Assembly (NCBI RefSeq): GCF_003939025.1
Contig: NZ_RQIH01000004.1
Span: 248,001 to 312,000, forward strand
Direction of reading: 5' to 3'
Length of the DNA: 64,000 bases
Source of the DNA: Rhizobium sophoriradicis
GTDB lineage: Bacteria > Pseudomonadota > Alphaproteobacteria > Rhizobiales > Rhizobiaceae
The notes below the pieces were generated by a model. The model saw only the letters and a list, made by a program, of their open reading frames with translations, made no database searches and was not told the origin of the DNA. The translations under genes were made by a program, and so were the position numbers. Below, one piece after another: positions 9,632-19,321 of the stretch. Within the stretch, counting starts at the first letter, position 1, and the number at the start of each line of letters is the position of its first letter.

Positions 9632-10390
9632 ATGACTGACAGAATCGCTCTCATCACCGGCGCCAGCCGTGGTCTCGGCCGCGCGATGGCGCTCCACCTC
9701 GCCGACCGTGGCGTCGGCATCATCGGCACCTACCGCACCGGCGCGGCCGAAGCCGATGCGTTGAAGAATGAAATCGAAGCAAAGGGCGGCAAGGCCGTCA
9801 TGATACCGCTTGATGTGACCGACACGTCGAGCTTTCCGCTCTTTGTCGAAGCAGTGGTCACGGCGCTGGGCGACACCTTTGGCCGTCAGCAGTTCGACTA
9901 TCTCGTCAATAATGCCGGCGTCGGCATCTTCGCCAATTTCGCGGAGACGACCGAAGAACAGTTCGACGCCCTGGTGACGACGCATCTGCGCGGTCCGATC
10001 TTCCTCACCCAGAAGCTTTTGCCGCTGATCCAGGATGGCGGCCGTATCCTCAATGTCTCCTCCGGCTTCGTCCGATTCACCCTGCCCGGCTACAGCGTCT
10101 ATGCGGCAATGAAGGCGGCGACCGAGGTCCTGACGCGCTTCATGGCCGTCGAACTGGGGGAGCGCAGGATCCGGGTGAATGCTATCGCCCCCGGCGCGAT
10201 CGCCACCGATTTTGGCGGCGGCGCGGTGCGCGATAACGAGGCTGTCAACACCTTCGTCGCGCAGGGTATCGCGCTCGGCCGCGTCGGTCTGCCGGACGAT
10301 ATCGGCAGCGCTGTCGCCGCAATCCTCTCCGACGACATGGGCTGGGCGAACGGCACCTGCTTCGATATTTCGGGTGGCCAGATGCTGTAA
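9632..10390 (+). CDS. Short-chain dehydrogenase/reductase
   Basis: 252 residues, the full length of a classical SDR. The cofactor motif TGASRGLG lies at residues 8-15, NNAG near 91, the catalytic Ser in NVSSGF, and YxxxK as YSVYAAMKAA near residue 155. The C-terminus DISGGQML closes the fold. The substrate cannot be predicted. Divergent from the AraC gene at 8558, which probably regulates it. Confidence 0.9.
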   Translation: MTDRIALITGASRGLGRAMALHLADRGVGIIGTYRTGAAEADALKNEIEAKGGKAVMIPLDVTDTSSFPLFVEAVVTALGDTFGRQQFDYLVNNAGVGIFANFAETTEEQFDALVTTHLRGPIFLTQKLLPLIQDGGRILNVSSGFVRFTLPGYSVYAAMKAATEVLTRFMAVELGERRIRVNAIAPGAIATDFGGGAVRDNEAVNTFVAQGIALGRVGLPDDIGSAVAAILSDDMGWANGTCFDISGGQML

Positions 10391-10425
10391 CTGCGGCCAT
10401 GGCTGCGCAAGGAGTGCGTGGAGCG

Positions 10426-10462
10426 TTCAGTGTACCGAGGCTTATTGCCTCGGTACACTGAA
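10426..10462. terminator. Strong hairpin between convergent genes
   Basis: A perfect 16-bp inverted repeat (TTCAGTGTACCGAGGC and its complement) with loop TTATT lies between the SDR gene and the convergent LysR gene. It has no clear T run on either side, but its position suits a two-way transcription stop. Confidence 0.6.
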
Positions 10463-10494
10463 TTCACGGCGAACCGCAATCCATCAAGCAAGCG

Positions 10495-11397
10495 TTAGGA
10501 ATTTGAAAGGTCGAAACGTTTGACGTGATCAATGAAAGCCCGCAGCTTGGGATGAACCTGGGAGCGCTGCGGATAGTAGAGATAGACTCCCGAGCTGGTC
10601 CCGGTGAACCGGCCGAGGATCACTTCGAGCTTGCCGCTCCTCAGCTTGTCGCTGATCGCCTCTTCGGGACTATACACCACGCCCAGGCCCGCGACAGCCG
10701 CGTCGATTGCCTGCAGCACATCATTCAAGATCAGCGGCCCCTTCACCTGGACCTCGAACTCCTTTCCGTCGCTCTCGAATTCCCACCGGTCGTAGACGCG
10801 GCTGCCGGCACCCGCACAGATGCACGGATGCCCCAGCAGCTCTTTCGGATGCTCCGGGCGCCCATGTTCCGCGAAGTAGGAGGGTGCGCCGGCAACAACC
10901 CAGCGAACGGGACCGAAGAGTTTAACGGCCACCACGTCTTTTGCCAGGATGTCGGAGACGCGGATCCCGGCATCGAAGCCCCTCTCGAAGATGTTGGTGG
11001 CAGCGTTTTCGAAGAAGATTTCCACCGTCACATCGGGGTATTTCTTGATGAAGCTCGCGACCGCGGGCTTGAGGAAATTCGGGTAAACCGTCTGCGGGAC
11101 ATTCAACCGTAAACGACCTGCGGGTTTGTCGGCGGCATTTCCCGCGTCGCTCATCGCGGCCAGGATCGTTTCCAGCGCCGGCCCTGCCTGTTCCAGCAAC
11201 TTCTCCCCGGCTTCCGTCAGGCTCGTCGCTCGCGTGGTTCTTGTCAGCAGGGTGACGCCCAGACGCGCCTCCAACTGCCGGATCGTCTTGCTGATGGCCG
11301 GCGGAGAGATCCTCAGTGCTTCGGCTGCCGCCGAGAAATTCCGCTTCTCGGCGACAAGGGCGAAGGCCAGCAGACCATCGAGCTGATCCTTATCCAT
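10495..11397 (-). CDS. LysR-family transcriptional regulator
   Basis: 300 residues: N-terminal winged helix-turn-helix (LLAFALVAEKRNFSAAAEAL, then PPAISKTIRQLEARLG) and an effector-binding domain containing RLRLNVPQTVYPNFLKPAV. An AGGAG site precedes the ATG. It is divergent from the aldo/keto reductase at 11541, a pairing frequent in alphaproteobacteria, so regulation of that gene is likely though not shown. Confidence 0.9.
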   Translation of the reverse strand: MDKDQLDGLLAFALVAEKRNFSAAAEALRISPPAISKTIRQLEARLGVTLLTRTTRATSLTEAGEKLLEQAGPALETILAAMSDAGNAADKPAGRLRLNVPQTVYPNFLKPAVASFIKKYPDVTVEIFFENAATNIFERGFDAGIRVSDILAKDVVAVKLFGPVRWVVAGAPSYFAEHGRPEHPKELLGHPCICAGAGSRVYDRWEFESDGKEFEVQVKGPLILNDVLQAIDAAVAGLGVVYSPEEAISDKLRSGKLEVILGRFTGTSSGVYLYYPQRSQVHPKLRAFIDHVKRFDLSNS

Positions 11398-11462
11398 TAT
11401 GAACTCCTGGTTAATGGCGCATCAACCAGACTGCCATTTTTGGAAATTTTAGACCAGCGTAA

Positions 11463-12752
<1,290 letters not shown>

Positions 12753-12895
12753 CGAGCTGAGGAGCCGGTGGGCTTGAAGTCTATCGGTTCCATCCCGGGG
12801 GCTGTGCACCAGGCGCCGCCGCTTCTGCAGTCGGGCGGTCCGGCATTCCGGATCGGTATCAGGCCAGACAGAGCAGTAAAAGGAACGATATAGCC

Positions 12896-12985
12896 ATGAC
12901 CAACACCAATCGGGTTGCAGCGATAACCGGGGCTTCCTCCTGATCGGCGAAGCGCTTGCCCGCCGTTCAGGCGATATGAGGCGCC
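12896..12985 (+). pseudogene. Remnant of the start of a short-chain dehydrogenase gene
   Basis: An ATG preceded by AGGA opens MTNTNRVAAITGASS and then meets a stop. One frame over, the text continues as IGEALARR, so the usual GASSGIGEA motif is broken by a small deletion near 12941. After about 12985 nothing recognisable remains, and the intact SDR gene begins 60 bases later. It looks like the head of a lost SDR gene. Confidence 0.6.
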
Positions 12986-13045
12986 TTTCCGTCGGCCGCA
13001 CAAGCGGCCATGGATGGATAACAAACAACAAAAGGGAGTACCGAG

Positions 13046-13894
13046 ATGCGTAACGACGTCTGGTTCATCACCGGCGCAGGCCGTGGTCTGGGCCTGGACA
13101 TTGCAAAGGCGGCACTGGCGGCGGGTCACCGGGTGGTCGCCACCGGGCGCGATCCAGAGAAGGTGACGAAGGCCGTGGGTGTTTCCGAACTCCTGCTTGT
13201 CGTTAAGCTCGATGTGACCAGCGTGGTCGATGCGGAAGCCGCTGTACAGGCGACGTTCAAGCGGTTCGGACGGATCGACGTGTTGGTCAACAACGCGGCG
13301 AGCTTTTATGCGGGGTATTTTGAGGAGTTGTCTCCCGAACAGATGGAGTTGCAGCTCAGCACCAGCCTTGGTGGCCCCATGAACGTGACCCGCGCCTTTC
13401 TGCCGGCCATGCGCAAGCAGCGTTCTGGCAAGGTGATTTCCATCTCCTCATCGGCCGGATTTATGGGCTTCGAGTTTAGCTCCGCCTACTCGGCTTCCAA
13501 GTTTGCCCTTGAGGGCTGGATGGACGCTCTGCATGCCGAAGTCAGCCCGCTCGGCGTCCAGACGATGATCGTCAACCCCGGCTTTTTCCGAACGGAGCTG
13601 CTCACGGAGGCATCCACCAATTATGCGGCGCCGGCGATCGACGATTATGCCGAACGCCGAAGCCAGCAAATTGCTTTCTATAAAGGACAGAATGGCAAGC
13701 AAGGCGGCGATCCCGCCAAGCTCGCACGTGCCCTGATCACGCTCTCGGCCCAGGACGAACTCCCACGACGTTTCATCGCGGGTGCTGACGCCATCCAGGT
13801 TGCCGAGCAGAGGATTGCCCTCCTGCAGCAGCAGATCGACGCCTACCGCCAGCTGTCGAATTCTCTCGCAATCGGTGAAAACAGCAACGGCTAA
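13046..13894 (+). CDS. Short-chain dehydrogenase/reductase
   Basis: 282 residues. Cofactor motif TGAGRGLG near residues 8-15, LDVTS, VNNAASFYAG, the Ser in SISSSAGF, and YSASK near residue 150. The longer C-terminus (FFRTELLTEAS and after) is typical of the SDR family enzymes with extended substrate loops. AAGGGAG precedes the start. It follows the aldo/keto reductase on the same strand with the broken SDR between; it may share regulation by the LysR protein at 10495. Confidence 0.9.
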   Translation: MRNDVWFITGAGRGLGLDIAKAALAAGHRVVATGRDPEKVTKAVGVSELLLVVKLDVTSVVDAEAAVQATFKRFGRIDVLVNNAASFYAGYFEELSPEQMELQLSTSLGGPMNVTRAFLPAMRKQRSGKVISISSSAGFMGFEFSSAYSASKFALEGWMDALHAEVSPLGVQTMIVNPGFFRTELLTEASTNYAAPAIDDYAERRSQQIAFYKGQNGKQGGDPAKLARALITLSAQDELPRRFIAGADAIQVAEQRIALLQQQIDAYRQLSNSLAIGENSNG

Positions 13895-13943
13895 ACCGTC
13901 AATCAAACAACCGCAACGGCGTTCGGCACCGCCGGAGCCGGCC

Positions 13944-15044
13944 CTACCAGACGAGGCCGCGCGCGGCGACCTCTTCGACGCGGGTCACAACGCCACCGCG
14001 ATGAAACACCATCGTGTCGAAGAGGTTGGAGACGACGCAGGTGTGGTTCGGGATGATGAAGAGTTTTTCGCCGATCTGCGGGCGGGGGCCGGTGCAGGAA
14101 GAAAGATCGATGATGCCGTGTTCTTCCGAGAGGCTGGTGATCCGCGCCTGGGGATAGCCGACGATCAGGCCGTAATCGCTGAAGCCCTGAAGGTCCGAGG
14201 TCAGCGCCTTCGAGCCGGCATCGATGACGGCGCGGTCGGCGGTGGGGCGGGAGACGACGGTTGCCAGCACGTGCATGGCGCAATCGTTCTCAGTGCAATG
14301 GCCCATACGCACCATCTGGCGGTCGTTGTAGATATAGGTGCCGGCGCGGTGTTCGGTGGCCGAGGGAACGAGATGCGCCTCGAACAGGCTCGGCGTTCCG
14401 CCATTGCTGACGATCGGGCAGCTTATGCCATCTGCTTGCAGGCGGTCCAGCGTCTCGGTGATGAAGGCTTCGACGGCGGCGGCCGATTGTGGTTTGGGAT
14501 AGGTGACGATGCCGCCGAAGCTGAGGCCGTCGGCAGCGGCGATGCGCCTGGCGAGTGATGCCGCCTCGTCGGATGTCTGCACGCCGCAGCGGCCGCCGCC
14601 GGTGTCGCATTCGACCAGCACGGTCAGCGGCTTGTGGCCGGAAAAATGGGCCGCCAACCCGTCGACCGTCTGTTCGCTGTCGGCGACGACCTTGAGGGCG
14701 GAAATGCGCTCGTTCAGCCTGGCGAGGCGTTCGAGTTTCTGCTGTCCCAGGATGTTGAAGGTGATGAGGATGTCGTTGAAGCCGGCTTCGGCGAAGACTT
14801 CCGCCTCCGTGACCTTCTGGCAGTTGATGCCCTTGGCGCCGGCGGCGACTTGGGCGACAGCCAGCGCCGGGATCTTGTGGGTCTTGATATGCGGGCGGAA
14901 GTTCAGCCCGTGCTCATCCATATAGGATTGAACGCGGGCGATGTTGGCAGCCAGCCGGTCTTCGTCGATCACGGGGCGCGGCGTCGAGAGATCGGCGATC
15001 CGGTCTCCTGCCTTGGCGACGACGGCAAAGCTGCGATCAGGCAT
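13944..15044 (-). CDS. D-threonine aldolase-like PLP enzyme (DSD1/alanine-racemase N-terminal fold)
   Basis: 366 residues. HIKTHK near residue 56 contains the lysine expected to bind PLP. Near the C-terminus, IIPNHTC supplies the His and Cys that bind the metal ion in D-threonine aldolase and D-serine dehydratase. These enzymes split or dehydrate D-beta-hydroxy amino acids in the cytoplasm; which of the two reactions applies is not clear. The start at 15044 overlaps the stop of the M81 gene by one base (TGATG), so the two are translationally coupled. A decayed copy of its 3' half lies at 8009-8545. Confidence 0.87.
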   Translation of the reverse strand: MPDRSFAVVAKAGDRIADLSTPRPVIDEDRLAANIARVQSYMDEHGLNFRPHIKTHKIPALAVAQVAAGAKGINCQKVTEAEVFAEAGFNDILITFNILGQQKLERLARLNERISALKVVADSEQTVDGLAAHFSGHKPLTVLVECDTGGGRCGVQTSDEAASLARRIAAADGLSFGGIVTYPKPQSAAAVEAFITETLDRLQADGISCPIVSNGGTPSLFEAHLVPSATEHRAGTYIYNDRQMVRMGHCTENDCAMHVLATVVSRPTADRAVIDAGSKALTSDLQGFSDYGLIVGYPQARITSLSEEHGIIDLSSCTGPRPQIGEKLFIIPNHTCVVSNLFDTMVFHRGGVVTRVEEVAARGLVW

Positions 15045-16519
15045 CAGGCGGCTCCGCGTTTTAACCCGTGTGGATCGGCCACGATCGGCCATATCGTCTT
15101 CGGCGCCCGCCGATACGGTGTCGTCGCCGGATTATTGGGATAGGGCGTTCCGGCGGAGCAGTAAAGGATTTCGGCGGCGATCTTCGAAAACGAGGCGAAG
15201 AAATGATTGGTGGATTTGATCACCAGGATCTTCTGCTTCGTCGGATCGATGCCCATCACCGAAAACAGGCTCGGATCGAAGCTCTGGGCGCGCGTCGAAT
15301 TGAGAATGATGTCGATGCCGTCGAGCACGATATGGGCGGCGTCGCCGAAGGGAGCGAGGCTCTCGCCGAACTGCATCTCGGCATTTTTCACCAGCCTGAC
15401 GACCTTGACCGTGCCGTCGATCGGATTGCCGGTGCCAGGCGCCGATTTGGCGCCGAAGCGCAGCGGGATTTCCGCCCCCTCGCCCGCCGCAAAACAGATC
15501 TGCACCGCCATCGGATCCCAGATGGTGCCGATAGCAGCACTCCTGACGCCGCGGGCCATCAGCTCGGCGAGAACAACGGTCGCATCGCCGGCCGTGCCGC
15601 CTCCCGGATTGTCCCAGACGTCGGCGATCACCACAGGCCATGCGGTCGCGGCCATGGCGCGGGACACCGCGTCCTTTTCGTCGATCTGCGGGACCATGAA
15701 GGTGCCGCGTTTGGAAAAGAGTTCGAGTCCGAGATCGCGCGCCAGGGCGGCGCCCTTCTCCGGCCTGTTGTCGGTGACGACAAGCAGCTTCGTTCCCATT
15801 TCGGGAACGTCGCCGACCATGAAGCCGTGGATCACCGAAATCGACAGGATCTCGGGGTCATCCTTCTCGATCCGCATGATCTTGTCGACGAAGGAGCGCA
15901 TCGGCTCGCGCGAGGTCGGGAAGACGTCGATCATCCGGCAGTCGAACACCGACATGACAGGCGTGACCCGGCCTTCGAGCGTGTCGACGGCGATACGCCA
16001 GAGATCCTCGGCGCGGTCGACGAAATCAGTATGCGGGAATTCCTTGAAATAGACGGCGAAATCAAGCGCGGCGACGCGTTTGGCGGTCAGATGGCTGTGC
16101 GGATCGAGTTCGGCGCAGATGAGGACGTCAGGCCCGACGATCTCGCGCATGCGCTGGAGAAGGTCGCCTTCCGTATCCTCGTGTCCGGCTGCGACCATGG
16201 CGCCGTGCAGGCCCATGACGACGGCATCAACAGGCATGGCCGCGCGCAGCTGGCCGAGAATTTCGTCGCGCAGTTCCTCATAGGTCGTCCGGTTGACGAG
16301 GCCTGCGGGATCGGCCCAGGTGGCTGTGCCCTCGATCAGCTCCCAACCCTTTTCTCTGGTCACGCGCCGGCCGACGGTGATCGGCGCGGTGCAGAGCGTC
16401 GGCGTTTCGGGATGCTGGCCGGGCGGGGCATAGAGCGAGGCTTCGAATGCGCGACGATCGACGCAGATCGGGGAGAAGGTGTTGGTCTCGGTCGCCAGTG
16501 CTGCCGTGAATATGCGCAA
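15044..16519 (-). CDS. M81 family metallopeptidase (MlrC-like)
   Basis: About 491 residues. It begins LRIFTAALATETNTFSP, the usual MlrC start, and carries MGLHGAMVA, ICAELDPHSHL and DNPGGGTAGD, all features of the MlrC/DUF1485 family first known from microcystin breakdown. Here the substrate is more likely an amide or small peptide. I choose the TTG at 16519 because AGAAGG precedes it and because homologues start at this RIFTAAL. A longer frame to 16636 would overlap the next gene. Coupled to the PLP enzyme downstream and 29 bases after the NTF2-like gene, so the three form one operon. Confidence 0.87.
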   Translation of the reverse strand: MRIFTAALATETNTFSPICVDRRAFEASLYAPPGQHPETPTLCTAPITVGRRVTREKGWELIEGTATWADPAGLVNRTTYEELRDEILGQLRAAMPVDAVVMGLHGAMVAAGHEDTEGDLLQRMREIVGPDVLICAELDPHSHLTAKRVAALDFAVYFKEFPHTDFVDRAEDLWRIAVDTLEGRVTPVMSVFDCRMIDVFPTSREPMRSFVDKIMRIEKDDPEILSISVIHGFMVGDVPEMGTKLLVVTDNRPEKGAALARDLGLELFSKRGTFMVPQIDEKDAVSRAMAATAWPVVIADVWDNPGGGTAGDATVVLAELMARGVRSAAIGTIWDPMAVQICFAAGEGAEIPLRFGAKSAPGTGNPIDGTVKVVRLVKNAEMQFGESLAPFGDAAHIVLDGIDIILNSTRAQSFDPSLFSVMGIDPTKQKILVIKSTNHFFASFSKIAAEILYCSAGTPYPNNPATTPYRRAPKTIWPIVADPHGLKRGAA

Positions 16520-16548
16520 GAAAGTGGCCTTCTGTTGCAGGCCCCGCC

Positions 16549-17031
16549 TCACCGCATCGGGTTCGGCAGGTAGCCGGTGAAACCTGAGATTTTCCAGCGG
16601 CCCTCGTGCAGCCGGCAATAATAGAGCGTCTGCCATTGCAGGACATCGCGGGTGCCGTCGGCCTTGGTAATGCCGCCGTCGAATTTCTTGCGGACCAGCG
16701 CCGTGTCGCCTTCGATCTCGATATCTTCAAGCGTCGTGGTGGTGAAAATCGCCGTGCGCGGATCTTCCGCGAAGCTCTGCCCGGCGAAATCTCTCGCCTG
16801 CCTCAGCCACTCCTCGCGGTAGGCCGAGAGCGAGGGAAAGGCGAGCCGCCAGTTGTCGGGGTTCACCTCCTTGCGGCCGTCTATGCCGATGAAGCCCTCT
16901 TCGACGAAATCATCCTCGACCATCGACCAGTCGGCGGCGAGAAATGCATCGATATCGCGGGAAACGAGCATTTCCCAAATGGCGTGCCGGGTAGCGTCGG
17001 TGGGGAAAGGGTTCTGAAAAGGATCGCGCAT
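16549..17031 (-). CDS. NTF2-like (SnoaL fold) protein of unknown function
   Basis: 160 residues with the look of the small cone-shaped NTF2-like fold: an N-terminal helix with DIDAFLAADWSMVEDDF, a middle acidic stretch, and a C-terminal sheet ending GRWKISGFTGYLP. Such proteins are either enzymes or ligand carriers. It opens a three-gene minus-strand operon with the M81 protein and the D-threonine-aldolase-like enzyme, and is divergent from the RidA gene. No catalytic residues can be assigned. Confidence 0.75.
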   Translation of the reverse strand: MRDPFQNPFPTDATRHAIWEMLVSRDIDAFLAADWSMVEDDFVEEGFIGIDGRKEVNPDNWRLAFPSLSAYREEWLRQARDFAGQSFAEDPRTAIFTTTTLEDIEIEGDTALVRKKFDGGITKADGTRDVLQWQTLYYCRLHEGRWKISGFTGYLPNPMR

Positions 17032-17044
17032 GTTCGCCCCGGAT

Positions 17045-17058
17045 TGAAATTCTTTTCA
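17045..17058. promoter_or_regulatory. Candidate operator in the divergent promoter region
   Basis: TGAAATTCTTTTCA is a perfect 5-bp inverted repeat (TGAAA, 4-base spacer, TTTCA) in the gap between the divergent operons. RpiR-type regulators bind short palindromes of this kind, and an RpiR gene is the second gene of the plus-strand operon. The link is an inference from position and form. Confidence 0.35.
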
Positions 17059-17142
17059 TAAATCGCGTTTTTCACTGGTCAAATTCTGCTTTCTATGGTC
17101 ATTTGTCAACGTATCAAGAAAATAATTTGCAAGGACTTCAGC

Positions 17143-17532
17143 ATGCCCATCAAGCGCTATGGCACGGTTCAAACGGGCGCCGGCGGCAAGACGCTGCCAT
17201 TCGCGCGTGCGGTCGAGGCCGATGGATGGCTCTATGTTTCCGGCCAGGTTGCGATGGAAGACGGCGAAATCATCGACGGCAACATCATCGCCCAGACCCA
17301 CAAGACGATCGCCAATGTGCTGGAGATTCTCGAGGAGGCCGGCTACGGGGTCGAGCATGTCGTGCGCGTCGGCGTCTGGCTCGACGATCCGCGCGACTTC
17401 TGGACCTTCAACAAGATCTACCAGGAGTATTTCGGCGAACATCCGCCGGCACGCGCCTGTGTGCAATCGTCGATGATGGTCGATTGCAAGGTTGAGATCG
17501 ACTGCGTGGCCTATAAGAAGAAGGACGCATAG
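17143..17532 (+). CDS. RidA family protein (Rid/YjgF/UK114)
   Basis: 129 residues, the normal RidA length, with the core LYVSGQVAMEDGEIIDGNI and a C-terminal RACVQSSMMVDCKVEIDCVA. RidA proteins hydrolyse reactive enamine and imine products of PLP enzymes to keto acids and ammonia. The usual catalytic arginine is read at PARACVQ, about residue 107. This suits a neighbour of the PLP enzyme at 13944. AAGGA precedes the ATG at 17143. The RpiR gene begins a few bases after its stop. Confidence 0.88.
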   Translation: MPIKRYGTVQTGAGGKTLPFARAVEADGWLYVSGQVAMEDGEIIDGNIIAQTHKTIANVLEILEEAGYGVEHVVRVGVWLDDPRDFWTFNKIYQEYFGEHPPARACVQSSMMVDCKVEIDCVAYKKKDA

Positions 17533-17542
17533 CGAAAAATCG

Positions 17543-18418
17543 GTGGGAGTCGGTTTGGATATCTTTTCGACATTGCAGGAAGATAAGAGCCGGCTTTCTC
17601 CTTCGGAAAACCGCATCGCGGAAATCATCGTCAACGATTTCGAGTTTGCTGTGAATGCCTCGATCATCGAGCTCGCCGAACGGGCCGAGGTTTCGCCGCC
17701 GACCGTCACCCGCTTCTGCCGGCGGCTCGGCTGCGAAAGCTTTTCCGATTTCAAGGTGCAGCTCGCCCGCACCGCCCATATCGGCGTGCGCTATCTGAAA
17801 CCGGAATCGAAGAGCACCGAACCGGCCGATGTCGCCCAGGATATCATCACCAAGGCGCAGAACGCGCTGTTTCTGCTGCACCGCTCGCTCGATCTGGCGG
17901 CGATCGAAGCGGCCGTTGCCCATATCGCCAAGGCCGATATGATCTATGCCTTCGGCTCGGGCGGCAATTCGTCGATGATCGCCGACGAGCTGCAGAACCG
18001 CCTCTTCCGTCTCGGGCTTCGTATCACCGCCAGTTCCGACCACAGCATGCAGCTGATGATGGCGGCGGCGGCCCGGCCGGGCGATGTGCTGATCGGCTCG
18101 TCCTTCTCGGGGCGGAATATGGAGCTGGTGCGGGCCTTCGAGCTTGCCAGAGACACCAAGGTGAAGACGATCGCGCTGACCCAGGCGGAAAGCCCGGTTG
18201 CCAAGGCGGCGGAAATCGTCGTGCCGATCGACCTTCCCGAGGGCAACAATATCTATCGTCCGACCTCGACGCGCATCGCCTACATCGCCACCGTCGACAT
18301 CCTCTCGAGCCTGGTCGCCTATGCCGTTCAACCGAAGGCGACGACCACGCTTCGGCGCATCAAGCAGCAGCTCGTCATCCACCGCGATGGCGACGACCGG
18401 CAACTGCTTGGAGATTGA
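17543..18418 (+). CDS. MurR/RpiR-family transcriptional regulator
   Basis: About 291 residues. N-terminal HTH_6 domain (LSPSENRIAEIIVNDF, then VSPPTVTRFCRRLGC) and a C-terminal SIS domain (residues about 130-260) with IYAFGSGGNSS and GDVLIGSSFSGRN. SIS domains usually sense phosphosugars, though in amino-acid and peptide clusters the ligand may differ. Starts at GTG 17543 or TTG 17555 are both possible; GGGAG lies between them and favours the TTG. It lies between ridA and an SDR gene in one operon and probably controls both divergent operons. Confidence 0.88.
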   Translation: MGVGLDIFSTLQEDKSRLSPSENRIAEIIVNDFEFAVNASIIELAERAEVSPPTVTRFCRRLGCESFSDFKVQLARTAHIGVRYLKPESKSTEPADVAQDIITKAQNALFLLHRSLDLAAIEAAVAHIAKADMIYAFGSGGNSSMIADELQNRLFRLGLRITASSDHSMQLMMAAAARPGDVLIGSSFSGRNMELVRAFELARDTKVKTIALTQAESPVAKAAEIVVPIDLPEGNNIYRPTSTRIAYIATVDILSSLVAYAVQPKATTTLRRIKQQLVIHRDGDDRQLLGD

Positions 18419-18441
18419 ACCATGAGCGGGAGTGCGGGAAG

Positions 18442-19218
18442 ATGACCCAATCGGCAGCGATCGTTACAGGTGCGGCGGGTGATATAGGTGCTGCGATCGC
18501 CGTCCGGCTTGCCGATGATCATGACGTCGTGCTGCTCGCCGACATCGATGCCGCGGCTGCGGCCGCCGTCGCCTCGAGGCTCGGGCCGGAGGATCGCTTC
18601 GTCGCCGTCGGCTGCGATGTGACCAGCGAGAGGAGCATATCAGAACTGGCAAAACGCGCGGCTGATATCGGCGTGGTGCGAACCCTCGTCAACAATGCCG
18701 GTGCGGCCCGCGCCACCAGCCTGCACGACACGACGCCGGAGATCTGGCGGGCCGACAATGCGCTCAATCTCGAGGCCGCCTTCCTGTGTTTCCGCGCCTT
18801 CGAACCGATGCTGAAGGCTTCCAAAGGCTCCGTCGTCAACATCGCCTCGGTCAACGGCATGAACGTGTTCGGGCATCCGGCCTATAGCGCCGCCAAGGCC
18901 GGGCTTCTGCATTTCACCCGGCTGGTGGCGGTGGAATACGGCAAGTTCGGCATCCGCTCGAATGCCGTGGCGCCCGGCACGGTGAAGACCCAGGCCTGGG
19001 AGGCGCGCGCCGCCGCCAATCCCAACGTCTTCGAGCAGGCGCGCCGCTGGTATCCGCTGCAGCGCGTCGTCGATCCCCGTGATGTCGCCAATGCCGTAGG
19101 CTTCCTTGCCGGCCCGCTCGCCGCCGCCATTACGGGCGTCTGCCTGCCTGTCGATTGCGGGCTGACGGCAGGGCAGGCCGAACTGGCGCGGACCTTCTCG
19201 CAATCGGAACATTACTGA
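18442..19218 (+). CDS. Short-chain dehydrogenase/reductase
   Basis: 258 residues, classical SDR: TGAAGDIGAAIA near residues 8-19, VNNAGAAR, NIASVNGMN with the catalytic Ser, and YSAAK near residue 148. The C-terminal VDCGLTAGQ matches the usual dimer segment. The start at 18442 lies 24 bases after the RpiR stop. Probably oxidises a hydroxy-acid or similar product of the cluster; not provable from sequence. Confidence 0.88.
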   Translation: MTQSAAIVTGAAGDIGAAIAVRLADDHDVVLLADIDAAAAAAVASRLGPEDRFVAVGCDVTSERSISELAKRAADIGVVRTLVNNAGAARATSLHDTTPEIWRADNALNLEAAFLCFRAFEPMLKASKGSVVNIASVNGMNVFGHPAYSAAKAGLLHFTRLVAVEYGKFGIRSNAVAPGTVKTQAWEARAAANPNVFEQARRWYPLQRVVDPRDVANAVGFLAGPLAAAITGVCLPVDCGLTAGQAELARTFSQSEHY

Positions 19219-19321
19219 TATCAGGCGCGCCGATTTCTGAGCCGAAATGATTGCATGACCTGACTTTTGAGACTGCCCGCCGCGGCCGCGCCTGCCGATT
19301 TCCCTTTTGATTGATGACCCG

